Program-made: the position numbers and the translations under genes
The notes under the pieces: model-generated
Told to the model about the DNA's origin: nothing
Databases searched by the model: none
Seen by the model: only the letters and a program-made list of their open reading frames with translations
NCBI GenBank assembly: GCA_021413405.1
Contig: JAIOQL010000161.1
Location: 1-6,030 of the forward strand
Source of the DNA: Leptospira sp.
GTDB taxonomy: Bacteria; Spirochaetota; Leptospiria; Leptospirales; Leptospiraceae
DNA length: 6,030 nt
Direction: 5' to 3'
In this document: piece by piece, positions 1-6,030 of the stretch
Position numbering within the stretch: the first letter of the stretch is position 1
Layout of the letters: each line of letters opens with the position of its first letter

Positions 1-2
1 TT

Positions 3-119
3 TCATGGATAAACAACTTCAGAGGTATTAAGACATGCTGGGAACGAAAATCCGAAAATTATCTTGCACTTTGTAATATGGTCTGTTCTCTTATTCTAAT
101 GCGCATGGCTTTGAGTTAG
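3..119 (+). CDS. IS5-family transposase, C-terminal 38 residues (partial)
   Basis: This frame is open from the window edge to the TAG at 117-119. The peptide begins SWINNFRGIKTCWERKSEN and continues YLALCNMVCSLILMRMALS. It matches the end of IS5-type DDE transposases, where a pattern like F.WLNRFRRI.TR.EK....YLA...LAC.LI..R follows the catalytic glutamate. The catalytic DDE residues themselves lie upstream, outside the window, so whether the transposase is intact cannot be judged. The other two forward frames have early stops and show no recognisable protein. The assignment rests on pattern recognition of a short segment, but the adjoining inverted-repeat-like sequence supports it. Confidence 0.72.
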   Translation, partial: SWINNFRGIKTCWERKSENYLALCNMVCSLILMRMALS

Positions 120-135
120 GTTTTGGGACAGGCTC
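119..135 (+). repeat. Terminal inverted repeat (right) of the IS5-family element
   Basis: The 17 bases from 119 to 135 are the reverse complement of GAGCCTGTCCCAAAACC, an IS5-family-like terminal repeat. They sit immediately after the transposase and exactly where homology to the interrupted Ig-like gene begins. The matching left repeat is outside the window. Confidence 0.68.
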
Positions 136-2342
136 TTAATACTTCGTGGCAGAATTCAGTCACCTACACAGTTTCAATTTCCGGAAATGCTTCTGACATC
201 TCTGATAATGCGTTAGGCGACAACTTTGAGTTTTCGTTTACAGTCGGATCCGACTACAAGTCACCGAAAGTAGTTTTTCAGGATGGGCTCATCGATACAG
301 GTACCGGTTGTATCCCGGGAATTTATGCAGGTACGATTGACGCCATTTGGGGTATCAGCGACAAATCAGGCGTATGCACAAGTCTCGTTCCTCCCGCCCT
401 CGACACTTCTATTTTCGTCGATTTCAGCGAGGACATGGATGCAGCATCTGTAAATTCTGCTCTGAGTATTTCTCATCCTATAACGGGAACTAAGACATGG
501 TCCACAAGTTCTCACCCACAGTGCGGATCAACGGGAACCTGCAGCACTTCCAGCAGGCTGACATTCATACCTTCTGCGCCATGGCAAAAAACTACCTACA
601 CTTTCAGTCTGAACGTATCTGCAAAAGATATGGAAGGGAACGGACTTTCGGGATATTTCTTTTCATTTACTCCCGGGAATGAGTCCGATCCGCCAGACAT
701 GGATTACGTTACGGGACCGTTATTCGCCGATGCTGCTCCTGTTTGCGCCGGTTCCGGACTCACTTCTATTCCAAATTTTACAACGGATGTTTGCAGCAAT
801 AATCCGGGGATAAAATTAAGGATGCGTTTTGATGAACCGATGAACAGGCAAGCGACTGCGTCTGCATTCAGTATCAATCCGGGCATCGAAGGAATATTTT
901 CCTGGCCATCAGCTTCAGAACTTCTTTTTACTCCCTCGATCAACCTGGAGCTGTTCCGCCAGTATAAAATCAGCATAAGTACATTGGCAAAGGATATTGC
1001 AGGAAATAATCTCGTGAATGAATTCATCAGTTTTTTTACAACAGGAAACGGATCAGGGACAACGGACAATATTCCACCCCGGGTCTCAGATATACGTTCG
1101 GATATAATTTCCGGACCCGGGGGCTGTAATGCGGGGATGGATGATACAATATTTTCCTCTTTCTTACTCAATACATGCACTGACAATTCCGGAACAGGAA
1201 AAGATGCCAGTTTTGAAATTATATTCAGTGAAGCTATGAACCAGGTTGTCACAAGCGAAAATTTTTCGATCTCCCCCGCAGTCTCGGGTTCTATTTCATG
1301 GATATCGGCAACTGCGATGCGTTTTATGGCATCTCATTCACTTCAGCCGGACACTCAATATAAATTAACGATTTCAGGCAATGCATCCGATTTAGCCGGA
1401 AACAGGCTACAATCACCTCTATCCACTTTTTTTCAAACTGCATCATCTGGCGGATTTCCCGGAATCTCATCAATAATGATTGCAACCGGAACTATTGGTG
1501 TATGCGCGTCCGGCTCCGGAATATTTGCGGATATTATATCTTCTGTAATTTCGAATGCTTGTGAAGGAAACCCGGTATCAACCCCCGTAGTCATTCAATT
1601 TACAGAACCTATGAATCAGCAGCAAACCGGTTCGTTTGTTGTTGGAAGTCCTGATACAACTCCACCCGATATCACCTGTCCATCCTGTGGTGCTGACTTT
1701 GAAATTAATAATGATGGAGATTCCTGCGGCATCATTCCGGATGATCTTCAGAATATTAAAACCGGCTCAGCATCGGCAGTTAACGTATGCAACGGGAGTC
1801 CGGTTTACATTGAATTCAGTGAACTGATGGATAAAAATTCGGTTCTGAATGCAATCTCGATTTCACCGGTATTGCATCGGCAGGCAATATGGCTGGTGGG
1901 CCACTGGAGCTCTACAGATTGCTTCTGGGATTTGAACAAGCCGGTTCTGTCTCCCATAAACTACAAATTCCGGGGAGGAAATGCTCCCTGTGGCACCGAT
2001 ACACAGACTGACAATATAAGGATAATTTTCACGAGGCCCATGGACATTGTGACCACTCCTGGTGCAATCAGTTTGAGGAGAATTTCACCTCCTATAGCAG
2101 CCATATCGAAAGCGTCTTATTTTTGGTCTGATTCAAATCATGTTCCGACTCTTTCATTCTCAGAAGACAAAGCTACGGGATGTTCCGGAAATGGACCGGA
2201 ATCATTGGATCTATCGAATGACAGTTTATTCGATTCTTTGAGCAATTATCCTTTCCATATTCTCGAAATAGATCAGACAGCAAAAGACAACACAGGGATG
2301 CAAATGTCTGCTCCTTTTAATTTTGTTATCGAGGGTGATTGA
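123..2342 (+). pseudogene. Tandem Ig-like (Big_5/SbsA-type) surface protein, 5'-truncated by an IS element
   Basis: The open frame is 739 codons, but only the part from about 136 comes from this gene. Its TTG at 123 lies inside the IS inverted repeat and has no Shine-Dalgarno site. The protein starts mid-domain (NTSWQNSVTYTVSISGNASD), and the signal peptide and earlier domains are missing. Tandem Ig-like units follow, with F(S/D/T)E.M(D/N) near each start, a central ISP/INP strand, then YT..I...A.D..GN.L and F.FT.G. Approximate units are residues 5-43 (partial), 92-185, 227-308, 358-440, 485-506 (truncated), 556-619 and 628-739 (divergent). Linkers carry cysteine pairs and PP motifs. Such proteins in spirochaetes are usually exported surface lipoproteins or adhesins, but export cannot be seen here. 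The TGA at 2340-2342 abuts the stop of the convergent gene. The rest of the frame is uninterrupted, so the inactivation looks recent, or an upstream fusion may still express it. Confidence 0.8.
136..139. other. Putative target-site duplication TTAA next to the IS
   Basis: TTAA directly follows the presumed IS end and fits the YTAR target preference reported for the IS5 subgroup. The second copy would flank the left end, outside the window, so this is a prediction and not an observed duplication. Confidence 0.4.
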
Positions 2343-3032
2343 TTAAATGGAGAGATCTACTGAAGCGCCGGTTTTTGATTCAATTCCGAGTGAAACAATA
2401 TCCATTGCATTTTTGGAAATTTTTTCTGATATATCCTTGAGAAGTTTTCCGGACCGCTCCATCAATTCCTTCATTTTCGTCTGTGAAATTTCCTGCTCGA
2501 GCCGTCTTTTGTTTTCCTGAAGTTTTTCTATCTTTTCAGCCTCTTTCTTTTCTGAAATATCCTTTTCGAATGGATTCGAATAGTAATCCTTCTTTTCAAG
2601 TTTAGATAATTCTGAATCGATCAGCTTCAATCTCATTTCGAGGTTGCGGACTTCAGTTCCAGTTTCCCCGGAATTATTTTTTTTTGCCGTCTCAGATAAC
2701 TTGTTTTTTTCTTTTTCATCCGGGCTGGATTCAATTTTTTCCGGACTCTTTTCTTTTTCAGGACGTTTCTGCGAAGTAACTTTCGTTTCTCCGCTGACTG
2801 CAACCAGCTTCCCATTTCTGAATTCATAATCTATTTTTACATCGAGACTCCGGATATCAGCGTTGTCGCGTATCGCTTCAGCCTTGAATTCAGCAACGTG
2901 ACCAAGCTCATGAGAAATTACATGCATAACAGACGTTGAAGCCGGAGAACTTTCCAGTTGTCCATGTCCAATGTAATTCAAATTCCCGTCCCGCCCCGGT
3001 CCGTTTGCCTGATTGGTATTCTGAATTTTCAT
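2343..3032 (-). CDS. Small HExxH-motif protein with coiled-coil tail, putative metallopeptidase-like
   Basis: No known gene is recognised with certainty. Numbering from the longest start (TTG at 3053, 236 aa), the N-terminal part has a glycine-rich segment around residues 18-32. It then has HVISHELGHVAEFKAEA, a HExxH zinc-binding signature at residues 48-52 (codons at 2898-2912) followed by acidic residues E55 and E59 that could give a third ligand. This resembles the SprA-related HExxH group, but the domain is only about 90 residues, short for an active protease. Residues 96-130 are a Lys/Glu/Ser-rich, probably disordered linker, and 134-215 form a heptad-like charged coiled coil. No signal peptide is visible. 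ATG at 3032 is preferred over TTG at 3053 because a possible -10 (TATATT at 3065-3060) would start transcription near 3053; neither start has a strong ribosome site. The stop abuts the Ig-like gene tail-to-tail. Function is unknown, and catalysis is inferred only from the motif. Confidence 0.72.
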   Translation of the reverse strand: MKIQNTNQANGPGRDGNLNYIGHGQLESSPASTSVMHVISHELGHVAEFKAEAIRDNADIRSLDVKIDYEFRNGKLVAVSGETKVTSQKRPEKEKSPEKIESSPDEKEKNKLSETAKKNNSGETGTEVRNLEMRLKLIDSELSKLEKKDYYSNPFEKDISEKKEAEKIEKLQENKRRLEQEISQTKMKELMERSGKLLKDISEKISKNAMDIVSLGIESKTGASVDLSI

Positions 3033-3053
3033 CCTGTTATAATCTTCGTTCAA

Positions 3054-3124
3054 ACGGTAAATATAGTTGAGTTCATTTTATTATTTACTTGCGAATAAAC
3101 TGTATAATCTGGTTTGCTTCGACT
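3054..3124. promoter_or_regulatory. Divergent intergenic promoter region
   Basis: This AT-rich gap separates the divergently oriented HExxH gene and the PLP enzyme gene. On the plus strand a perfect TATAAT lies at 3103-3108, but upstream of it only a poor -35 (TTATTT at 3081-3086, 16-base spacer) is visible. Initiation near 3115 would leave a leader of only about 10 bases before the ATG at 3125, with no Shine-Dalgarno site. On the minus strand TATATT at 3065-3060 is a weaker candidate -10. No operator-like inverted repeat was noticed. Confidence 0.4.
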
Positions 3125-4120
3125 ATGTCTCAAAATTTTATCCAGGCGCCTCCCAAACCCTTAAATTCAGTGTTGGATCTGATAGGAAATACACCTGTCG
3201 TGGAAGTAAAAAACATTGATACCGGAAAATGCAGGCTGTTTCTAAAAATGGAAACCCAGAATCCAATGGGCTCCATTAAAGATAGAATCGGGCTTTCCAT
3301 GATTTCGAAAGCTGAAACGGATGGAAAAATTTCTTCAGGCTACACACTTGTTGAAGCAACCGCAGGTAACACCGGACTCGCTCTTGCGCAAGCTGCATCC
3401 TCAAAAGGCTATAAGCTAATCCTTATAATCCCGGATAAAATGAGTGACGAAAAAATAATAAATCTAAGGGCTCTCGGTGCTGATGTTATCATAACAAAAA
3501 CTTCGGCAGGAAAAGGAGATCCGGAAAATTTCCAGACAATGGCAGAAAGAATTGCTTCCGAAATTCCGAAGGGATTTTACGTGAACCAGTTTAACAATCC
3601 TGCGAATCCTTTGATCCATGAAAAAACAACTGCACCGGAAATTTGGGAACAGATGGATCATGCGTTAGACGCAATAGTTCTTGGAGTTGGAACTGGAGGC
3701 ACCGTCACAGGTCTTTCAAGATACTTCTCAAAAGTCGCTCCTGCACTTGAATTGATCCTGGCAGATCCGGAGGGATCAGTTCTGGCCGGATTTGTAAATA
3801 CCGGGAGACCAGGCGTTCCAGGCTCTTACTTTGTAGAAGGGATTGGAGGAAACACGGTTCCGGCTCTCGCAGATCTTTCGAGGATAAAAAAGGGATACTC
3901 GATTTCGGATAAAGAAAGTTTTGATACCGCAACGAACCTCATGAAAAAAGAGGGGATCTTCTGTGGTTCTTCTTCGGGAACACTCGTAGCAAGTGCCTTG
4001 CGTTATTGCAGGGAGCAGGAAACCTCTAAACGGGTTCTGACATTTATTTGCGATGGAGGAGTCCGATATTTGTCAAAGATGTATAATCCGGAATGGCTGA
4101 AAGAAAAAAATCTTTCATAA
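3125..4120 (+). CDS. Cysteine synthase / cystathionine beta-synthase-like PLP enzyme
   Basis: This is a fold-type II PLP enzyme of 331 aa that joins a sulfur nucleophile to a serine-derived aminoacrylate, making cysteine or cystathionine in the cytoplasm. Visible motifs are the PLP lysine in GSIKDR (K52), the substrate loop ATAGNTG (78-84, where CysK usually has TSGNTG), the phosphate-binding GTGGT (189-193), DPEGS (214-218), EGIG (238-241), GSSSGT (281-286) and a C-terminal DGGVRYLSKMYN. DPEGS followed by YFVEGIG is closer to cystathionine beta-synthases than to typical CysK, but the C-terminal Bateman (CBS) regulatory domains are absent. Either activity is therefore possible. The start is ATG at 3125, giving MSQNFIQ. 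An upstream in-frame TTG at 3089 would add 12 unconvincing residues and would place the TATAAT box inside the gene. The DUF692 gene follows after 37 bases with no terminator seen, suggesting one transcript. Confidence 0.9.
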   Translation: MSQNFIQAPPKPLNSVLDLIGNTPVVEVKNIDTGKCRLFLKMETQNPMGSIKDRIGLSMISKAETDGKISSGYTLVEATAGNTGLALAQAASSKGYKLILIIPDKMSDEKIINLRALGADVIITKTSAGKGDPENFQTMAERIASEIPKGFYVNQFNNPANPLIHEKTTAPEIWEQMDHALDAIVLGVGTGGTVTGLSRYFSKVAPALELILADPEGSVLAGFVNTGRPGVPGSYFVEGIGGNTVPALADLSRIKKGYSISDKESFDTATNLMKKEGIFCGSSSGTLVASALRYCREQETSKRVLTFICDGGVRYLSKMYNPEWLKEKNLS

Positions 4121-4157
4121 ATCAACTCATCACAAAGAGAATATTGAATTACTAATT

Positions 4158-4991
4158 ATGAAAACAAAGCAAGTTACAGGAACCGGCGTTGGATTGCGTC
4201 CCCAGCATTATCCTTATTTATCTGATATGCAATCGACATCCGTTGAATGGTTTGAAGCAATTTCGGAAAACTATATGGACACCTTTGGTAGACCTCTGGA
4301 TGTTCTTCAAAAAATCAGAAGGAATTTTCCGGTAGCACTTCATGGCGTATCACTTTCTATCGCAAGTGCCGATGGAATTGATCTGGCATATTTAAAAAAA
4401 CTGGATGAACTCATCAAAAGAGTAGATCCATTCATAGTCTCCGACCATTTATGCTGGACCCGGTCAGGTGGATTCAATTTGCATGATCTTCTACCCTTTC
4501 CATTCACGAAAGAGTCCAGAGATATAATAATACAAAATATAAGCGTTGTTCAGGAATTTCTGAAGAGAGAATTTGTTCTGGAAAACATTTCCTCCTATTT
4601 ATCTTTTTCTGAACAGGAATTTACGGAATGGGAATTCATATCCGAAATTTCGCGGATTTCGGGATGTAAAATTCTTCTTGATATAAATAATGTTTACGTA
4701 AATGCAAAAAATCACGATTTCAATCCTGAAGCATTTCTAAACGGGATCAGCGCCAGATCCGTTTCGCAAATTCATCTGGCCGGCTTCAGTGACATGGGAG
4801 ATTATCTTTTCGATACCCACTCTAATCCAATTTCGCATGACGTATGGAAACTATTTGAATCCGCTATTTCCAGAATACCAGAAGTTCCCGTACTGATCGA
4901 ATGGGACGAAGATATCCCGGATTTCACTGATCTTGAAAAAGAAGCAGCCAAGGCGCAAAAAATAAAACGGAAATTCATTAGTGTCTCTTAA
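4158..4991 (+). CDS. DUF692 / MNIO-family multinuclear non-haem iron oxidase (BufB/HvfB-like)
   Basis: The 277-aa protein belongs to DUF692 (TIM-barrel MNIO family, with MbnB, TglH, ChrH and BufB). These enzymes use two or three iron ions and oxygen to modify cysteines of small peptides. All family signatures are present: GVGLRPQHY (10-18), EAISENY (33-39), LHGVSLSI (61-68), VSDHLCW (94-100), LPFPFT (112-117), VLENISSYL (140-148), LLDINNVYVNAKNH (173-186), QIHLAGF (204-210), FDTH (218-221) and LIEWDEDIP (246-254). Conserved candidate metal ligands include H62, D96, H97, E142, N143, D175, N178, H186, H206, D219, H221 and E248, all intact, and the length is normal, so the enzyme should be functional. 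No strong Shine-Dalgarno site precedes the ATG. The gene overlaps its partner by 11 bases. The substrate is unknown: no precursor peptide gene is visible in the window. Confidence 0.92.
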   Translation: MKTKQVTGTGVGLRPQHYPYLSDMQSTSVEWFEAISENYMDTFGRPLDVLQKIRRNFPVALHGVSLSIASADGIDLAYLKKLDELIKRVDPFIVSDHLCWTRSGGFNLHDLLPFPFTKESRDIIIQNISVVQEFLKREFVLENISSYLSFSEQEFTEWEFISEISRISGCKILLDINNVYVNAKNHDFNPEAFLNGISARSVSQIHLAGFSDMGDYLFDTHSNPISHDVWKLFESAISRIPEVPVLIEWDEDIPDFTDLEKEAAKAQKIKRKFISVS

Positions 4992-5742
4992 GGAAATCCA
5001 AAATCTATTTTCAAAAGCCATCAGGACGGGTTCCCGTTCAAACCTAGGTAGTCTGATCATTCCTGGCGGAAAACTTTCAGTATCCGCTTCCCTGGAAGTC
5101 TATGAAAAGGCCTACCCTGCGAGGTTATCGGAAGCATTGTCTGAAATTTATGAAACGATCTGGTGGATTCTTGGTGACGCAAACTTTTTCGAAGCATGCG
5201 AAAAATTTATCAGAGCAAACGATTCTATTTCGTATAATCTTTCAAACTATGGAAGAAATTTTCCGGATTTTTTACGTATTGAATTCGGGAAAATATTGTT
5301 TATCGGTGTACTTGCGGATTTCGAATTAATTATTCACGATGTTTTTCATGGCGAAGAAGATCTTTCGATTCCAGTCCAGCCGAAATTGAAAGATCCGGAA
5401 GAACTTCGCCTTAAATTCAACCGTTCCTGCCAATTAATATCAAATAATGTGTCCGTATACCCATTCTGGAAAAACAGGAAAGATGATCCTTTAATCGCAA
5501 AAGAAATTGAATGGAATAAAAATGAATTTCTGATTTTACATAAAAAAAATTCTGAATTATATATTCGCGAATTATCAAAAGCTGAGTTCACTCTTGTTTC
5601 CCTTTTAAAGCAGGGTCGCACACTTCAACAGGCAATAGAAAAGACGGCTGAAACATTTGAATTATCAGAGCAAAATCTACAGGATTTATTTCGAGAATTA
5701 TATGCAACCGGTGTTGTTACAGGAACATTCTCGGAATTCTAA
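4981..5742 (+). CDS. HvfC/BufC-type MNIO partner protein (DUF2063 N-terminal domain)
   Basis: The 253-aa protein is the usual partner of DUF692 enzymes; in related systems it binds the precursor peptide and forms the enzyme heterodimer. Residues 5-100 match the helical DUF2063 domain: LQ..F-like start (IQNLFSKAI), LEVYEKAYPARLSEALSEIYE (39-59), the LG...FF segment (64-70), and SISYNLSNYGRNFPDFL (82-98). The variable middle (105-195) holds beta-rich sequence. Residues 199-250 (SKAEFTLVSLLKQGRTLQQA and beyond) form a winged-helix-like end, often annotated as DNA-binding but more likely peptide-binding (RRE-like). The start is GTG at 4981, overlapping the DUF692 gene by 11 bases with a weak GGA site 9 bases upstream, so translation is probably coupled. 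The stop TAA (5740-5742) overlaps the end of the convergent hydrolase gene by 4 bases. Confidence 0.85.
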   Translation: MSLKEIQNLFSKAIRTGSRSNLGSLIIPGGKLSVSASLEVYEKAYPARLSEALSEIYETIWWILGDANFFEACEKFIRANDSISYNLSNYGRNFPDFLRIEFGKILFIGVLADFELIIHDVFHGEEDLSIPVQPKLKDPEELRLKFNRSCQLISNNVSVYPFWKNRKDDPLIAKEIEWNKNEFLILHKKNSELYIRELSKAEFTLVSLLKQGRTLQQAIEKTAETFELSEQNLQDLFRELYATGVVTGTFSEF

Positions 5743-6030
5743 AGCCCGGCAATTTTTTTGAAATAGACATCTCCCATGATATCATAGCCGGCAGGCTCGG
5801 GATGTATGTTATCATTGATGGGATATAAACGGACCGTTGACTTAACTTTCTCAAATTCAGGTTCAATATCTGCAACAGTATATTTGGAAGAGAGACTTCT
5901 CACATACGAGTTGCTTTTGACTATCCGCTGCTGCAATATGGGATCATTGGTAAGTGGAATTGCCGTGAGAATGATTTTTGCTGAGGATCTTTTTTGTATT
6001 TCTGCAATCAGTTTGTTCAAATTATCTGCA
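5739..6030 (-). CDS. SGNH/GDSL-family hydrolase, C-terminal part (runs off the window)
   Basis: The frame is open to the window edge; upstream of residue L (TTG at 6018-6020) it continues ADN without a stop, so the gene is partial and its start is not visible. The sequence shows a typical SGNH tail: a beta strand SSAKIILTAIPL, then the catalytic block YPINDNIHPEPAGYDIMGD with Asp and His separated by two residues (codons 5811-5813 and 5802-5804), the block V signature of GDSL esterases and lipases. The nucleophilic serine, glycine and asparagine blocks I-III lie outside. Such enzymes cleave acyl or acetyl esters of lipids or cell-wall glycans, and the substrate cannot be read from this piece. 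The stop TAG (5741-5739) overlaps the DUF2063-partner stop by 4 bases. The gene is convergent to the MNIO operon and probably unrelated to it. Confidence 0.8.
   Translation of the reverse strand, partial: ADNLNKLIAEIQKRSSAKIILTAIPLTNDPILQQRIVKSNSYVRSLSSKYTVADIEPEFEKVKSTVRLYPINDNIHPEPAGYDIMGDVYFKKIAGL

Larger units (their letters stand above)
1..135 (+). mobile_element. Right end of an IS5-family insertion sequence (partial)
   Basis: The window opens inside an insertion sequence. Positions 3-119 encode the C-terminus of a DDE transposase that looks like the IS5 family. Positions 119-135 (ggttttgggacaggctc) read on the minus strand as GAGCCTGTCCCAAAACC, which resembles the terminal inverted repeats of many IS5-family elements (GAG.CTGTCCCAAAA type). 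The transposase stop overlaps the inner edge of this repeat, as is usual in these compact elements. From 136 onward the sequence reads as an Ig-like protein with no relation to the transposase, so the element boundary is placed at 135. The left end lies outside the window, so pairing of the two inverted repeats cannot be confirmed. Confidence 0.75.

Noticed and set aside
61..120. Outward promoter at the IS end driving the Ig-like remnant
   Set aside because: TTGCAC at 64-69 and TATTCT-like boxes near 92-100 are spaced more than 20 bases apart, too far for a convincing promoter.
704..1252. Antisense open frame of 182 codons within the Ig-like gene
   Set aside because: It lies opposite clear Ig-like coding sequence, has no recognisable domain and shows no ribosome site; it is a shadow frame.
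1850..1990. Possible frameshift in the divergent sixth Ig-like unit
   Set aside because: The other two frames give no better Ig-like match and soon reach stops; the current frame recovers a good IRIIFTRPMD strand, so it is treated as divergence.
3054..3080. Tiny minus-strand ORF (MNSTIFTV) as a possible leader or precursor peptide
   Set aside because: It has only eight codons, no cysteine and no ribosome site.
3089..3124. TTG at 3089 as start of the PLP enzyme
   Set aside because: It would put the TATAAT box inside the gene and add 12 residues (MRINCIIWFAST) not expected of the family; ATG at 3125 fits better.
4121..4157. Search for a small Cys-rich MNIO precursor gene between the PLP enzyme and DUF692 genes
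   Set aside because: The gap is only 37 bases and contains no open frame.
5346..5621. Antisense open frame of 91 codons within the DUF2063-partner gene
   Set aside because: It is a shadow of the well-supported coding strand with no recognisable protein.

Overview
The window looks like a chromosomal segment from a Leptospirales-like spirochaete (Leptospira, Leptonema or Turneriella relatives). This is an inference from four things: the style of the multi-domain SbsA-type Ig-like surface protein with cysteine pairs, the small HExxH protein, the moderately AT-rich composition, and the frequent weak or absent Shine-Dalgarno sites. No rRNA or other decisive marker is present, so the taxonomy is tentative.

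Layout. Positions 1-135 are the right end of an IS5-family insertion sequence: the last 38 codons of its transposase, the TAG stop, and a terminal inverted repeat. It has landed inside a large gene for a tandem Ig-like (Big_5/SbsA-type) surface protein. Only the 3' part of that gene remains in the window (about 136-2342), beginning in the middle of an Ig domain, so it is probably a pseudogene. The longest open frame appears to start with a TTG at 123, but that codon lies inside the IS inverted repeat. Directly abutting and convergent is a minus-strand gene (2343-3032 or 3053) for a small HExxH protein with a charged coiled-coil tail. A 71-base divergent intergenic region (3054-3124) with a good -10 box precedes a plus-strand run of three closely packed genes. 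These are a cysteine synthase/cystathionine beta-synthase-like PLP enzyme (3125-4120), a DUF692/MNIO-family iron-dependent oxidase (4158-4991), and its HvfC/BufC-type partner with an N-terminal DUF2063 domain (4981-5742, overlapping by 11 bases). A minus-strand SGNH/GDSL hydrolase gene (5739 to beyond 6030) overlaps the partner gene tail-to-tail by 4 bases.

How the genes may work together. MNIO enzymes with a DUF2063-type partner modify cysteine residues of small ribosomally made peptides, for example in bufferin, methanobactin and 3-thiaglutamate pathways. Here the enzyme-partner pair is intact, but no precursor peptide gene (such as a DUF2282 bufferin) and no DoxX-like gene lies beside it in the window. 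The upstream neighbour, apparently in the same transcript, is instead a cysteine/cystathionine enzyme. This orphan MNIO pair linked to sulfur amino-acid metabolism is the most interesting system here. The second most interesting point is the IS disruption of the Ig-like adhesin-like gene, together with its internal domain deletion and its repeated cysteine-pair linkers.
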